From assembly GCF_000283155.1 (NCBI RefSeq), contig NW_004454163.1, positions 6,477,830-6,541,829 of the forward strand: a stretch of DNA of 64,000 bases, read 5' to 3'. Every line of letters begins with the position of its first letter. Position 1 is the stretch's first letter. Below are positions 1-12,794 of the stretch, one piece after another. The translations under genes were made by a program, and so were the position numbers. The stretch is from Ceratotherium simum simum. Its lineage: Eukaryota > Chordata > Mammalia > Perissodactyla > Rhinocerotidae. The notes under the pieces are model-generated. The model did no database searches. It was not told the origin of the DNA and worked only from the letters and a program-made list of their open reading frames with translations.

Positions 1-2400
1 TACATTTAAACGGCAAGAGGAAGCTGAGAAAAAGATGAACATCGGGAAAAAACAGGAAAGCTCAGCATCAGAGAACAAACAGTAGGAAATTTCTAGATAG
101 AGGGATCACCAACAGTGCTGAATATTAATTGTGGCGAGATCAGATAGGTTGAAGCCTGAAAATAGGCCAAAGAAATCTGACTCCTAGGAGGTGATTAATA
201 ATCCTTTAGATAATTGGCCTGTTAAAATGCTAAGTGCATACACCTAGATTGCAGCGACTTAACAAGGGCATGACGAGTGAAGTGGATGCGGTAAGAGCAG
301 ATTCCACCTTTAATAAATTTGTCAGGAAAATAAAAACACTTGATTGGCGTGGGGTTAGGGGGAGCTGATGGTAGCTTCAGGAAGTGAGATTGGAGGGAGA
401 ATGGTATTGTCCTTGATCCATTCTTGTTTGCTTTTAAGATAAGGCACAATGAGCACATTTGTTAAGAGGAGACAAAGGTCCACGGAGAAGGAATCATTGA
501 AAACAGGGAAAAGGGGGGGAAATTGGTGGAGCACAACCCTGAAGCTGGAAGGAGAAATGAAGGTCAAGGGCAATGATGGAGGGTTAGAGAGGAAAGGAAG
601 TATTTACTTTTTCAGAACAGAAGTGATGGGGAGAGGTTGGGTAAAAATTAAGCACAAGGAGTTTGGGAAGCAAAAAATTCATGGCGGTTCAAACTGGCCT
701 TCATCTTTTGTCGGGAACTTTCATTAGTCTAGGAGCTATGGTGGAGAAGAGAGGTGGCATGTTTTCCCCAGGGTTGGGGATTCGGCAGGCAGATGGAGTG
801 GGAGGACAAGAAGGTGAGAAAACCAAAGGTGGCTGGTATTTGTCATCTTAAGGTCTTTAGTTTCTATAGCTGTTGATACACAGCTTCATCTTGAACCTCA
901 GCTGCTACTTTTTCAAGTTTTTAGTAGTGAAATTGGACAGACCTCAGAATATTTTTCTTCCACAATCATAACGAGTCCTTAAATTGGCACCAACACTCCT
1001 ACTCCCCTAAACAGAACTGTCATTGTGCTGCCTTGGGCCCGTTTTGTAGGAATTCCCTCATCTGTCTTTGATGAAAGCCACAGAGAAACTCGTGCCATTT
1101 TGATAGAAAGAATGTCCATGAACCTGAAAGAGAAGTGTGTATTTTCCAGAGCTTAACCTCTCGAGTGACAAAGCTCAGGAAACACATTATGGTCAACAGA
1201 TAATAAATTTGTTTTTTAATGTTCCAGAAGGCAGCAATTCCTGAGACTTGTGTTCCTGAAACCTTGACCATGTTTACCTCATTGGTCTTAATCAGGGAGA
1301 AAGGATATTTTCAGACGTCAAACCAGCCATTCTCTTTTTAATAAAATATATTCTGACTGTTGGACATTGTGGGGTTATTAAAATTATCCTGTGGAAAAGA
1401 ATATAGCAAGGTATACATTACAGGTAGAACATTGTTTTAAAGCTATAATAGGAGAAAGGCTCCTATAAATACAGTAAGACCTCATTTTTCTAGAGGTCGT
1501 GTATCCAACTTTTGGGAAAACATCCAAGAAAATGTAAGCCAAAATGTCTTCTAAGAGTCAGAATAGGTGTTGTAAAATCTGTGCTGTAAGATTCATGCAC
1601 TTTACTCTTTACACATGAGAGAGTTCCTAGGATACTTATCCAGGGTCTGTTTGCTCTTTCTTAATTTAGACATAATTATAACAAACATGGGGATATGGTT
1701 TCTCAGCACATAACTTATTAGGGCAAGGAGTACACTGATATCAATAGAAAGTACAAACATCAGTAAAAGAAGAGCCAAAAACTTAACAAAACCTTACTAA
1801 ACAGCCCAGTGGCCTGGGATCAAATAGCTCCATGCCTCTCAGTAGCCCTCAGGGTCTATCTGACACCAACACATACTGATAGATAAACTCCGAGTTCCCT
1901 TCTAATTCTTAAGATTCTGTTTATTTTCTATTTGTAATCGTCTCCCCCATGAACTATTTTTACAGCCTCTGAACTGGTCTCCCTGCCTGTGGTCTGAAAC
2001 CATTCAAGGTCATCCTCTTCATACACAAGTCTGATTTTTGTCCATCCAAAACTTAAGACAAAGTGCTCGATGAGGTGAGGGTCAGCTGTCTGGGAAATTC
2101 ACGTATCTATGTCACAGTTATCTGAGGGATGCCAGGTCAGGTACATTTCAGCAGTAATTTCTGTTCCCACTTCTAAGCCTTGGCCATTTCTTAATTATCT
2201 GCATTCATGGAAACAAGCAATGGCTGGTATAATAAAAAAAACTGGAGATGGTCCTCACTTATCTTTTTATTTTTGGCTTTGGAATACTGGATTCATTTTG
2301 CAGTGGATTTATGTCTCCCCAAATATTTCCTTAGGCTAATATTAAAATTAAGAGAGGAGATTTTAAAAGTTATCATCACAGTAACAAAACAAAAAAAATT
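1..2400. other. MAPRE2 intron, no recognised feature
   Basis: Unique-looking AT-rich intronic sequence. I see no exon with convincing splice sites, no RNA gene and no repeat I can name. Short open frames here have no family resemblance. Confidence 0.6.
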
Positions 2401-2534
2401 GTAACCTTGTATAGTGATGGATATTAACTAGACTTATCGTAGTAATCATTTCACAATATATACAAATACAAAATCATGTTGTACACTTGAAACTAATATA
2501 ATGTTATATGTCAATTATATCTCAATAAAAAAGT
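2401..2534 (+). mobile_element. L1 3'-end fragment
   Basis: Ends with the typical L1 3' terminus: tacacttgaaactaatataa, then atgtcaattatatctcaata and an A-run. Only about 130 bp remain, so it is a strongly 5'-truncated or eroded copy. Confidence 0.75.
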
Positions 2535-2678
2535 TTTATCTGCATGTCCTGACTATAATACATTAAGAGCAGTAAGTGAAAACTCCAAAGCATCTTGTGT
2601 GGCAAAGGGACCATATTAGTGGAAAAATGATCATGGAATTGATTATCCACATGTTGATAATTAAGAAAGGATTGTCTA

Positions 2679-2894
2679 GGGCCGGCCCCGTGGCTTAGCA
2701 GTTGAGTGCTCGCGCTCTGCTGCTGGTGGCCCGGGTTCGGATCCCTGGCGCGCACCGACGCACTGCTTCTCTGGCCGTGCTGAGGCCGCGTCCCACATAC
2801 AGCAACTAGAAGGATGTGCAGCTATGACATACAACTATCTACTGGGGCTTTGGGGGAAAATAAATAAATAAATAAAATTATTTAAAAAAAAAGG
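2679..2894 (+). mobile_element. ERE SINE, type A 3' module
   Basis: Starts gggccggccccgtggcttag (Pol III A-box region of a tRNA-derived head). It has the B-box-like ggttcggatcc, then the tail tcccacatacagcaactaga ... ctactggggctttggggg and a (TAAA)n/A-rich end. It is flanked by a 13-bp target-site duplication, aaaggattgtcta (2666-2678) and aaagaattgtcta (2895-2907), with one mismatch. Confidence 0.95.
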
Positions 2895-2907
2895 AAAGAA
2901 TTGTCTA

Positions 2908-3974
2908 CATTGGCAAGAAAAGAATAGTGTTTTTACATAATACAGACTACTTATATAGCCATGCACCACAGGTTGTTTGCTTCTGTATAAAATAGATGTG
3001 CTCCACATACTTGGTGCATTCTCTTTTTGTGACAATGTGCTCAATTTTCCTGCCATTTCAGTACAGATACAAGATATTCTTCTATGGATTCAGAGAAGCC
3101 ATAGAGCAGTTTGGTGTCTGTGTGTAGCTGAGTGACTTACCTGGACTGGGACAAGCTTCAGCATAAGCAGAGGCTGTCACATAGGGTGGATGGCTGTCTG
3201 GCGAGTCTTATTCTATCTAAATTCCAGGAATTACTTCTTGAATTGCTTTTGATCTACCAACAAGGAGTATGTATTAAAATACACATTTTCATAATGATAG
3301 ATATCTATTAAGTGCATATATCATCATGAGTCATGATGTTTGTAAATTTATTGCTATGAGCCATATCTGCAACTCAAGATAGCTATCCAGGGGATCAGAT
3401 TTTGTGTGTGAGCACTTCACTAAACTTAAAGGAAATTCGAAGTTGCAGTTTCTATAGCAGCCGCAGCTTAGACACATTGCAAATTCACATATATTAATGT
3501 ATTTAAATCAAACTCCCATATACAGATACAGTGTGATGGATTTAGAGTTGCTATGGAAATTGAGTCTGAGCTTCCTCTTTTCCTTAGAGACTTCAGTGTT
3601 CCAGCCTTCAAATCAGATTAATGGAAATACTAGAAAAATGGTTTCAAAAAGGAAGCAACCTAAGAAGTATAATAGAATAAAGTATTTGAACAATCGTATT
3701 AAATCCCTAACTGGAGATTTAAATAAATCCTAACAGTGTTTTTCAAAAACTGTCTTGAATGGGGTTCTCTAAGTCTGTTCATACAGCCTTAACAAGATGA
3801 CCCTGTTTATTGATTTATTTGTGTAGCAGTGTTTTTGCATTTGTTGAGTACCTGTAATCTAAGTAAGCATTGCCTGTCACCTTTTTTGGGGAAAGAAGAG
3901 CTGCTTTTACTTTCCCAAAAAGTTTGTTTTGTTTTTTAGGACAGGCAGTGAACCATAGCAGATTATAGTGGTTT
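2908..3974. other. MAPRE2 intron, no recognised feature
   Basis: AT-rich intronic sequence between an ERE and an old L1. No gene, RNA or nameable repeat seen. Confidence 0.55.
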
Positions 3975-4704
3975 TTATTTGTGTTCTGATCTTGATCTTA
4001 TAGCCCAGAATAAAGTCTCTTGGTCAGCATACCACATGCACTTGAAAAGAATATGTATTCTGCAGTTGTTGGTTGTATAGTGTTGTAGAAATATCAATTA
4101 GATCAAGGTAGTGGATAACGTTATTCAGATCCTCTATGTTTTTACTGATTTTTGTTGTCTAGTTCTAACAAGTTCTGCGAAGAAGGTGTAGGCGTTGATT
4201 GTGGGAATTGTCTATTTTTCCCTTTAGTGATCTCAATTTTTGTTTCCTGTATTTAAGGCTCTGTTATTAGGTACATGAATATTTATGATTGTTAAGTCGT
4301 CCTGATGAATTGACCTTTTATTTTATGAGCCATCTCTCTTTATCTTTGGTAATTCTCTTTGTCTTGAAATCTGTTTTATCTGATATTAATATAGCCATTC
4401 CAGCTTTCTTAGGCTTACTATTTGCATGGTATATCTTTCTCCATGATAGGTTAAATTTCCACCTATCTTTGTCTTTGTTTAAAGTGTTTCTCTTGTAAAC
4501 AGCATATAATTGGATCTTGTGTTTTTATTCATTCTGATAATCGCTGGACATTGGAGTGTCCAGTCCATTAACACTTAATGTTAATTATTGATTTGGATTT
4601 AAATTTACCACATTATCATGTTTTTTCTGCTTGTTCCCTCTGTTTTTTGTTTCTGTTTCCCCTTTCCTGTTGTCTTCTGGATTTTTAAAATATTTTTTAG
4701 CGTT

Positions 4705-4900
4705 NNNNNNNNNNNNNNNNNNNNNNNNNNNNNNNNNNNNNNNNNNNNNNNNNNNNNNNNNNNNNNNNNNNNNNNNNNNNNNNNNNNNNNNNNNNNNNNN
4801 NNNNNNNNNNNNNNNNNNNNNNNNNNNNNNNNNNNNNNNNNNNNNNNNNNNNNNNNNNNNNNNNNNNNNNNNNNNNNNNNNNNNNNNNNNNNNNNNNNNN
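4705..4900. other. Assembly gap (196 N)
   Basis: Run of N. The right flank is the reverse complement of an ERE head, so the gap probably contains the rest of a minus-strand ERE. Confidence 0.99.
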
Positions 4901-4919
4901 TAAGCCACGGGGCCGGCCC
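4901..4919 (-). mobile_element. ERE SINE head, remainder in assembly gap
   Basis: Reads taagccacggggccggccc, the exact reverse complement of the first bases of ERE copies elsewhere in the window. The body must lie in the adjacent N run. Confidence 0.85.
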
Positions 4920-5150
4920 AGCTCTTGCGTTTTTAACTATACCTCTTTGCATTAATTTTTTTGGTGGTTGCTCCAAGGATTATAATATATATTCTTTTCA
5001 TAGTGTACTAAAATTAATATTATACCAGTTCAGGTAAAATGTGGAACCCTTGCAACCCCTCCCCCCACTATCTTGTCATAGTTGTCACATGTATTACATC
5101 TACATACATTATAAACCCCCCAAGACAATGTTACAACGTTTGCTTTAAAC

Positions 5151-5440
5151 CAATACTGTCTAATGCGGTGGCTTCTGAGCACTTGAAATATGCTTATTCT
5201 GCATTGGAATGTGCTGTTATGTATGAAATGAATGCTGGATTTAGAAGACTTAGTGTGAAAAAAATAACAAAATATCTAATTAATAATTTTTATACTAATT
5301 ACATGTAGAAATTTTAATTTGTATATATTGTATATATTTTGCATATATTAAAATTACTGTATTTTTTTTACTTTTTTGATGTGGCTCTTAGAAAATTTTA
5401 AGTTATGTGGTTCATGTTACATTTCTATTAGGCACTGCTG
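5151..5440. mobile_element. hAT-Charlie-like non-autonomous DNA transposon
   Basis: A 290-bp element with imperfect terminal inverted repeats: the left end caatactgtctaat pairs with the inverted right end cagcagtgcctaat at 10 of 14 positions. It is flanked by an 8-bp target duplication ctttaaac at 5143-5150 and 5441-5448, the size expected for hAT. The internal sequence (gcacttgaaatatg and a spaced AT-rich part) resembles a common mammalian Charlie-derived MITE. I cannot name the subfamily with certainty. Confidence 0.75.
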
Positions 5441-6500
5441 CTTTAAACAGTCATATGTATTTTCAAGAAATTAAGAGAAAAATTGTTTATTTTTCATATA
5501 TTTACTCTTTCCAATTTTCTTCATTCATTCCTGAACCTCTGAGTTCCCTACTGGTTTCGTTTCTCTTCAGACTGAAGAACTTTCTTTAGCATTTCTGATA
5601 GAGCAGGTCCAATGGCAACATTTATAAATGTCTTTATTTCACCTTAATTCTTGAAGAGTATTTCACCAGATAAAAAATTCAAGCAGATATTTTCTTTCTT
5701 TCTTTCATTAAGCACTTTAAAGATGTTGTTCCACTGTCTGTGGCCTCAAAGATAAGAAGTGCATGTTCATTCTAGTCATTCTTCCCCTGTATGTAATGTG
5801 TTGTTTTTCTCTGGGTGCAGTCAAGATTCTCTCCTTATCTCTGGTTTTCAGTAGTGTGACTATGATGTGTCTAATCATCGTTCTCCTTGAATTTATCTTA
5901 TTTTGGAGTTCATTAAACTTCTTAAATCTGTAAGTTTATGTCTTTTACCATATTAGGGAAGTTTTCAGCCATTATTTTTTCACCCTCATTCTCTCTATCC
6001 TGTCCTTCTGGGACTCTGTTTATCCATACGTTAGAGCTTTTGAAATTATCTCACAGGTCCCTGAGGCTCTGTTTGTGTTTTTTCCAGTCTTTATTGTCTG
6101 TCTTCTTTAAAGATTTTCTATTGATATATCTTCAAGTTTACCCTCTTTTTCCTCTGTCATCTCCATTCTACTATAGAGCATATTCTTTAATTTCAGTTAT
6201 TGTATTTTTCTGTTTTAAGTTTTTCATTTTCTTTCTCTCTTGAGCTTGCCTACCATTCCATTCATTATGAGCATACTTTACTGAGCATGGTTATCATAGC
6301 TGCTTTAAAGTTCTTGTCTGCTAATTCCACCATTATGACCTTCTCACAGTTGGCATCTGTTGATTGTCTTTTCCTTTGGGAATATGTCATTTTCTGGGCT
6401 CTTTATATGTTCAGTAATTTTGGATTGTATCCTAAACATTGTGATGTTATGTTGCAGAGACTCTGGATTTTGTTATATTGCTCTAAAAAGTGTTGATGTT

Positions 6501-7897
6501 TATTATTTAATAGGACTTAACTCAATTAGAGTCCAAGTAAAAAGTATTCAAGTTAAATCTCATTCAAGGGGTCCTAACATTGGCCGCAGGCCTGTGCCTT
6601 CATGCTCCTTTTCCTTATTATCACCAAGATGCAAGTTTCCATTTACTTTTTGAGAAACTCCACCCTTTAACCACAAATGTTGGTCTCACCCCAGAGTCAT
6701 CATTTACTCCATTAAATGCATTTTCCCCATATCTGCTCTTTAGACTAGAACAGTCCATGATGGCATTTGACTTCCCAGAGCCCCGTAGGGTAGGCACAGC
6801 CACCCTTTTTGTCCCTTTATGGTCTTTCCATCAAGATGAGTCATGCCTATTTATAATTTCCCAGTATGTACCTGCTTGATACTGCTATCTCACAGTCCCC
6901 AGTCATCTAACCACATACTCACCTATCCACATCCCTACTTACTTCTTTAAGGGTCAGATGTTAATTTTCAGACATCATGCAATATTAACTCAAAACAAGG
7001 AAGAGATGCATTTTTCTTACCAGCTCCATAATTAACAAGACTTCTTTTCATATAGATGTTAGCACTTCTTCTTATATGAACAATGTTTTTACCTTTCTCT
7101 CAATCCCTCATATATCAGCATTGCATCCCCTTGGCCTGTTCATATTAAGAAACCATACTATTGCTAAGCTGCATACCAGTTAATGGCTGCTCCCTTAGCT
7201 ACATTTAGATCTGGAGAAAATGGAAAGAAACACGTATAATGGCCCAATTTATTAAATTCTTAGAGGACATCCTCTACTCCCTAGAAGGAGAGGAGTATTT
7301 GTGGTTTTGTCCCTCCAGTTACACATCTTTCATGTGTAAGATATATAAGATATACTGCTAGCCACTGGGATGCTTTTCTTCTCAAAGAGTAATTAAAACT
7401 GTGTTTCCCTATCTATAATGATAAAATCACAGCATAAAATATGAGCAGTGCTCTGTGTTGCTGGGATATTGGATATCTGTGAGTTTGGAATATTGGGCAC
7501 AGAGAGGAGCAAAAAGTCTTGAAGAATTCAGGAGCTTCAGATAGGAATTTTCTGGCAGTGTCTATGGAAGAGCCCAAGAGCTTCTTCCTAGGAAGAGCCA
7601 TGCATTTTTTCATTTCCAGCCTAATTTGTTTGCTTACTGAGACAGCGTCTTTGACAGAGGATTTACTAATTCAATTTGCAATTTTTAATTATTTTGGCTT
7701 TTTGGAATCAAAGGGTGTCATAGTTTTAAAGAAAACTCGAATTTTTTAAAACTTAAAGATAAAAACCTATAAAATGTTGTGTTACTATTGTGTAACTCTT
7801 AAAATGTAAATGTATGAATATAATTTTTTCATGAAAGTTAGGGAAAAGGAAAACATTTAAAATGTACAGGGAGTCATCAGATATAGAGGAGGGGTTA
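6501..7897. other. MAPRE2 intron, no recognised feature
   Basis: May include the eroded edge of the L1 to the left. No exon, RNA gene or other nameable repeat seen. Confidence 0.5.
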
Positions 7898-8155
7898 GCA
7901 AATATTTGAGTACATACTAAGTACCAGCTATTGTTCTAAGCACTTAATATGTATTAGCTCAATTTAGCTTCACAACAATCCTAAATGGTAGATAGTATCA
8001 TTATTCCCATTTTAGAGTTGAGGAAACTGAGGCACAGAGAGGCTCATTAATTTGCCAGGGTCACACACTAGAAGTAGGGAACCAGAGACTTGAAGCCTGA
8101 CCTTGTGATTCCAGAGCCCACACTCTTTAGCCATTATATTATATTGCCTCTCTCA
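7898..8155 (-). mobile_element. MIR SINE
   Basis: Reverse-strand MIR: taccagctattgttctaagc ... cattttagagttgaggaaac, then gaggcacagagaggctcatt ... agagcccacactctttagcc. Near full length, old and diverged. Confidence 0.85.
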
Positions 8156-8540
8156 AATATCATGGATATGGTTTTGTTTTATGTTCTTATCTCCTCCTCA
8201 CACTATACTGAACCACAGTGAATTTTCACAAACCAAATTCAAATTGCATGGTGTATGGAGGATATAGAAGGCTCTGCAGTGTTGCATAGGCTGTAAACAG
8301 AATACATGCTCTTCTATTTGGATGGCATTTATTTTTAAAAATAGTAGTAATTTTTAAAAGTTCAAAAACATTCCCATTCATCTTTGCAACGGGCTCTTGG
8401 GTGAGAATTACTATGTTTTATCTACATTTGTAAATGCAGGAAACGTTAAGCCACTTGTTCCAGGCCTCTTATCAGCCCCAAAGCAGAAATGTGTATAAAG
8501 CCCAGAATACTGAGCCTAGATTCGTAGGATTTCTAATGTT

Positions 8541-8791
8541 TTTTTGTGTGTGTGTGTGTGTGAAGAAGATTAGCCCTGAGCTAATATCTGTTGCCAATCC
8601 TCCTCTTTTTGCTGAGGAAGATTGGCCCTGGGCTAACACCCATGCCCATCTTCCTCTACTTTACATGGAACGCCGCCACAACATGGCTTGACAAGCGGTG
8701 CGTCAGTCCGCGCCCAGGATCCGAACCCACGAACCCTGGGCTGCTGAAGCGGAGCAGGCAAACTTAACCACTATGCCACTGGGCTGGCCCC
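8541..8791 (-). mobile_element. ERE SINE, type B 3' module
   Basis: In minus orientation: a T/TG-rich tail (8541-8562), the doubled module (agccctgagctaatatctg and ggccctgggctaacaccc), then the tRNA-derived head (aggatccgaaccc, ttaaccactatgccactggg). I could not resolve a clear target-site duplication. The TG run is the complement of the ...cacacac stretch found at the 3' end of this type. Confidence 0.92.
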
Positions 8792-9623
8792 TAATCTCTG
8801 ATTTTTTAATCCTTCAATTCAAATAATTCCCTGAGTAGATGGCCTGGGTGATTTCAAAGTGAAGAGTAAGCCCCTCAGACAAAACTGGCATATATTTCAG
8901 CATATACCATACTCTTTCCTCACACAGGACTTTGCAGAAGAGGGCCAATGGCCTCCACTGATGTCCCACCTGCCCCTGGGAAGCAAGCCATCCTAGCCCT
9001 TTTGTAAACAGCCTTGGGTCCTTTCATAACCAGCATTGGGTCATTCTTATACAGCTTCTCCCTATATATGTTAAAATATTAATTGTTTCCGCAACTAAAC
9101 CACATGTATTGCTCTGATGGGTCATTCCTTTTCTCTCCACAGGTATAATAACTTGGCATTTTGGTTCTCAGCCTTGACAGGCCTCAGAGGGCAATGACTT
9201 AGCATTTGTTCTCAGTTTCCATAAGCAGAATATCACAGATCACCAGTGAATCTATTTTTCTTTGTTATTGGTGCCTTTCTTTGTCTCTTGATGTGCTGAG
9301 TGAGAATAGAAAACAGTTTTGAGTTGAAGAATTTTCTAGACTCGCTTTGAATTGGGTTAACTAAACTGGCAACCAATTCTGTCTTGTCCAATCATTGTTT
9401 CCCCATTGCCTGACACAGTGAAGTTTCCCACTTAGTATTTGTTGAAATGATTTAAATTGAATCACTGCAGTGTCCATTTAAAGCAAGAGAGATGTAGTAC
9501 TTAAGCCAACACGCTGCTGTTTTTGAAGTTCTCTCCAATAATCTCCATCACCTGAGGAGCCCCTTGCACTGTAGCTTAGAAAATAGCATGGTGCACTACA
9601 CAGTAGCTCAGAAAATATTTCTT

Positions 9624-9837
9624 TTTTTTTTTTTTTTTTTTTTGTGAGGAGGACCAGCCCTGAGCTAACATCCAATGCCAGTCCTCCTCTTTTTTTTTTT
9701 TCTGCTGAGGAAGACTGGCCCTGAGCTAACATCCGTGCCCATCTTCCTCTACTTTATATGGGACGCCGCCACAGCATGGTTTGACAAGCGGTGCATTGGT
9801 GCATGCGCACTTAACAGCTAGCACCACCAGGCCGGCC
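9624..9837 (-). mobile_element. ERE SINE, type B, with 17-bp target-site duplication
   Basis: A T-run of about 20, two copies of the gaggaagactggccctgagc module, then a head with an internal deletion ending ggccggccc. The target duplication ctcagaaaatatttctt is perfect at 9607-9623 and 9838-9854, marking a complete retrotransposition event. Confidence 0.95.
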
Positions 9838-9917
9838 CTCAGAAAATATTTCTTAAACAATAGTTTCTATTTCTTGGATTCCTTGCCCTTTCTGTGAAAG
9901 CTTTACTTGAATTCTCA

Positions 9918-11200
9918 TTCAGTCTTTCAACAAATATTTGTTAAGGCACTATAAGAGGTTCTGGAGACATACAGTGATTTAAGGAAGTTACAGCCTAGTG
10001 GGGAAACCTGATGACAAACAGACAATAACAGTAAAGTGAGTGGTATCAGGGTGTATATAGGAAGACCACCAGAGCTGGTTTTATGTATTCTAGAAAGGTT
10101 TCTTGAAAAGAGTGAGGTTAGACAAAGACTTAATGAATGAGTAGAAGTTAGCCCAGTGAAGCGTATGGAAAAGAACACTGCAAGCTGAAAGATCAGAATG
10201 TTGAAGTCAAAAGAGAATGTGCTCTATTCAGTGAAGTGTATGTTCTGTGTAGTCATTGAGATGTGAGGCTGCAGAGGTGAGCAGGGCCCTTGTATAATGA
10301 GTTAAGAGGTCATATTCAGGTTCTGTTGCTGCAAAACAACTACTACAAATTTAGCAGCTTAAGACAACACACATGTATTGTCTCACAGCTTCTGAAGTCC
10401 AGGCCGAGCTTAGCTGTGTTCTGTGCTTTAGAATCTCACCAGGCTGCAGTCCTGGTATCTGCTGGGGCTGTGGTCTTATCAGAGGCTCACCTGGGGGAAG
10501 CTCCCTTGGGTTGTTGACAGTTTCCTTGAGGCTGCAGGACTGAGGCTTCTGTTTTTTGCTGGAAGCTGCTTCAGTTCCCAGAGGCCACCTCCATTTCCTT
10601 GCCATGTAGGTTTTTCCAACTTGGGTGCATACTGTATAGCAGCTTACTTCTTCAAGGCCAGTAGGGGAAGTCTCTCTGGTGTATCTACAAGCAAAAGAGT
10701 CATATATAGAGTACCATAAATCATGGGAGTGACATCCCATCACCCTTTGCCATATTCTATTGGTTAGAAGCAAGTTATAGGTCCCACCCTCACTCCAGGG
10801 TAGAGGACTACACAAAGGTGGGAACACCAGGAGGTGCCAATCATTGTGAGGGAGAGGGGTTACCTTAGCATCTGGCAGTCACAGAGGTTTACACTTATTA
10901 TAATATAATGAGAACTGTTGGGAGTCATTGAAAGGTTTTAAATACAAGTTTACTCTGTGATATAGAGAACATCTGGAGAGGGTACAATTACAATCCAGAA
11001 GACTAGCTAAGGAGCTGTTGCAGCAAACCATGTAGGAGAGGAGGGTGGCCTAAACACAGGTCACGGCCACGGGTTATAGAGACTTTAAAGAGATATAATC
11101 AACAAAGCTTGATGATGATTGGATATGAGAAGTAAAGGAGGGAGGAAGCCAAGGATAAATGTTGCACAAGGTTCTGGCTTGATGGTTGGTGAATGGAAGC
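9918..11200 (-). mobile_element. LINE-2 (L2) 3' portion, minus strand, split by another repeat
   Basis: The left part (9918-10285) reads tttcaacaaatatttgttaa ... acagcctagtggggaaacct ... gtttcttgaaaagagtgagg, the reverse complement of the L2 3' end. Matching sequence resumes near 10890 (gggagtcattgaaaggtttt). The 10305-10865 interval is a separate repeat. Highly diverged; limits approximate. Confidence 0.6.
10305..10865. repeat. Old interspersed repeat of uncertain family
   Basis: Contains the widely dispersed mammalian pattern ttctgttgctgcaaaacaac ... agcagcttaagacaacacac, and later gtgacatcccatcacccttt and attctattggttagaagcaa. A related copy lies at 63665-64000. I recognise it as repetitive but cannot assign the family. 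A 158-codon minus-strand open frame here is a by-product of the repeat, not a gene. Confidence 0.5.
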
Positions 11201-11512
11201 AGAGAACCTGGAGCTGGAGCTGACTGAAGTAGAGGAGAGTGGATGATTCAAGTGGGGCTCAGCTCTGGTTCTCCTCTCCCTGAGCTCTAGCTGTTCTGTG
11301 GCCTCAGACCACATCTCTCTGCAAGGGAGTGTGGGTATGATAGTGTTAATGGAGCACAGCAGACTTGCCACCATCAGAAAAACAACCTAAAACACTGGTC
11401 TTGCCAATGGAGTCAGTAGGACTCTGACTGGACGTTGCAAAGTAATTAAGTACTTGTGTTCCCCAAAATGGCCGTCTTGGTCCGTAAGGTTTTTGCTTAA
11501 ATGACTGCTCTA

Positions 11513-11730
11513 GGGCCGGCCCTGTGGCTTGGTGGTTAAGTGCGCACGCTGCAATGCTGGTGGCCCGGGTTCGGATCCCGGGTGCGCATCGAGGCACCAC
11601 TTCTCCGTCCATCCTGAGGCCGAGTCCCACATACAGCAACTAGAAGGATGTGCAGCTATGACATACAGCTATCTACTGGGGCTTTGGGGGGAAAAAATAA
11701 AATAAATAAAATCTTTAAAAAAAAAAAAAA
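11513..11730 (+). mobile_element. ERE SINE, type A, with 14-bp target-site duplication
   Basis: Full-length: head gggccggccctgtggcttgg, B-box ggttcggatcc, type A tail, and a long A-run. The perfect target duplication aaatgactgctcta is at 11499-11512 and 11731-11744. Confidence 0.96.
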
Positions 11731-11744
11731 AAATGACTGCTCTA

Positions 11745-12794
11745 TACCAGGAGCACAGTGACACCATGATGTTGTTGTCATGGTAACGCCTATGTGTCTT
11801 TACTCAATGTCTGGCTCAGTTTGTTGGGCTCTTTGAACCACTAGCTTTCCATATTGCTGCAGGAAACAGGCAAGGGGGTGCTCCCTTAAATTATTGCTGG
11901 GACTTGGGTGTGTATTATTTTCATGCAGGTGAGGGATCCTGACCATTTCTAGAGAGAAGTTGCTCTGAGAACATTTAAAATCAAGAATTTGAACTAAGAT
12001 AGTAATTGGTTGGCACCTAATGTGTTTCAAAGCACGCTTAATTTTCTACCGAGATGTGAGAGCTATGAAAAGTCAGTTTATCAAAAGAAATATACACTAT
12101 GTTCCAATAACTATTTAAAAAGTTAGAATTTTTAATACTTGAGCCATTTCAACTTGAGGAGTTCTTTCCTGCATCTTTTTTTTCCCTTATGAAAAATCCT
12201 CTGAAACCAGACTGACTCAAGCAGAGCCTGGAAAATACTGGAGAATCACATGATGGCTAAAAATAAGCACATCATCTCCAGCAGGGACGGTAACCAGGGC
12301 AGAAGTAACTCGGTTCGTGAATGCTCCTAGGGGCTGGGCATGCTCAGTGGAGTCAGGCCCTCTTGCCCATCGCAGGGGCAGGCTTTGTGACCGCTGGTCA
12401 GGGCAGGGGAGCCTCAGGCACTGTAGCCATCGGTGCAGCGGCAGCCACACCTTTGCTAGACCCTTGACTTTCAGTGTAGCTCACTGGCAGAGCCAGTTAC
12501 ACTATGTAATGACCCTTGAACAGTGGACTGGGAGGAACACAGGCTGACTCATAATTCTTGTCACTGCCTACTTTTCCTTCAGCCCTCCCCTTGGAATTAG
12601 TAGCAGATGCTGTTGATCACAGAATGTTTTTTTGTGGCTGTTCACGTTTCAAAATGTAAGTTGCATAAAATGGCCGGACATTTGGTGCCTGTTCTATAGG
12701 GTATATAATAGATTTCTAAACTGTAGCACTGTAAATGCTTTACCAAAACAAAACTTGTCTTGAGCACTCACTGCTCATACTCAGGGGAATTCTT
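11745..12794. other. MAPRE2 intron, no recognised feature
   Basis: Nothing I can name; no convincing exon. Confidence 0.5.

Larger units (their letters stand above)
3975..6500 (-). mobile_element. Ancient L1 (5' half with ORF2 endonuclease), minus strand, nested insertions
   Basis: On the minus strand, around 4240-4420, broken reading frames encode KKAGMAILISDKTDFK and then IHQDDLTIINIHVPNN, clear matches to the L1 ORF2 endonuclease region. Frames are disrupted by shifts and stops, so it is a fossil. Sequence to the right, up to about 6.5 kb, keeps the T-rich character expected from the 5' part of a minus-strand copy, but I identify that part less surely. It is interrupted by an ERE (partly in the gap at 4705-4900) and by a hAT element (5151-5440). 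The outer limits are approximate. Confidence 0.75.

Noticed and set aside
10351..10827. 158-codon minus-strand open frame
   Set aside because: Falls entirely in an old interspersed repeat (10305-10865).
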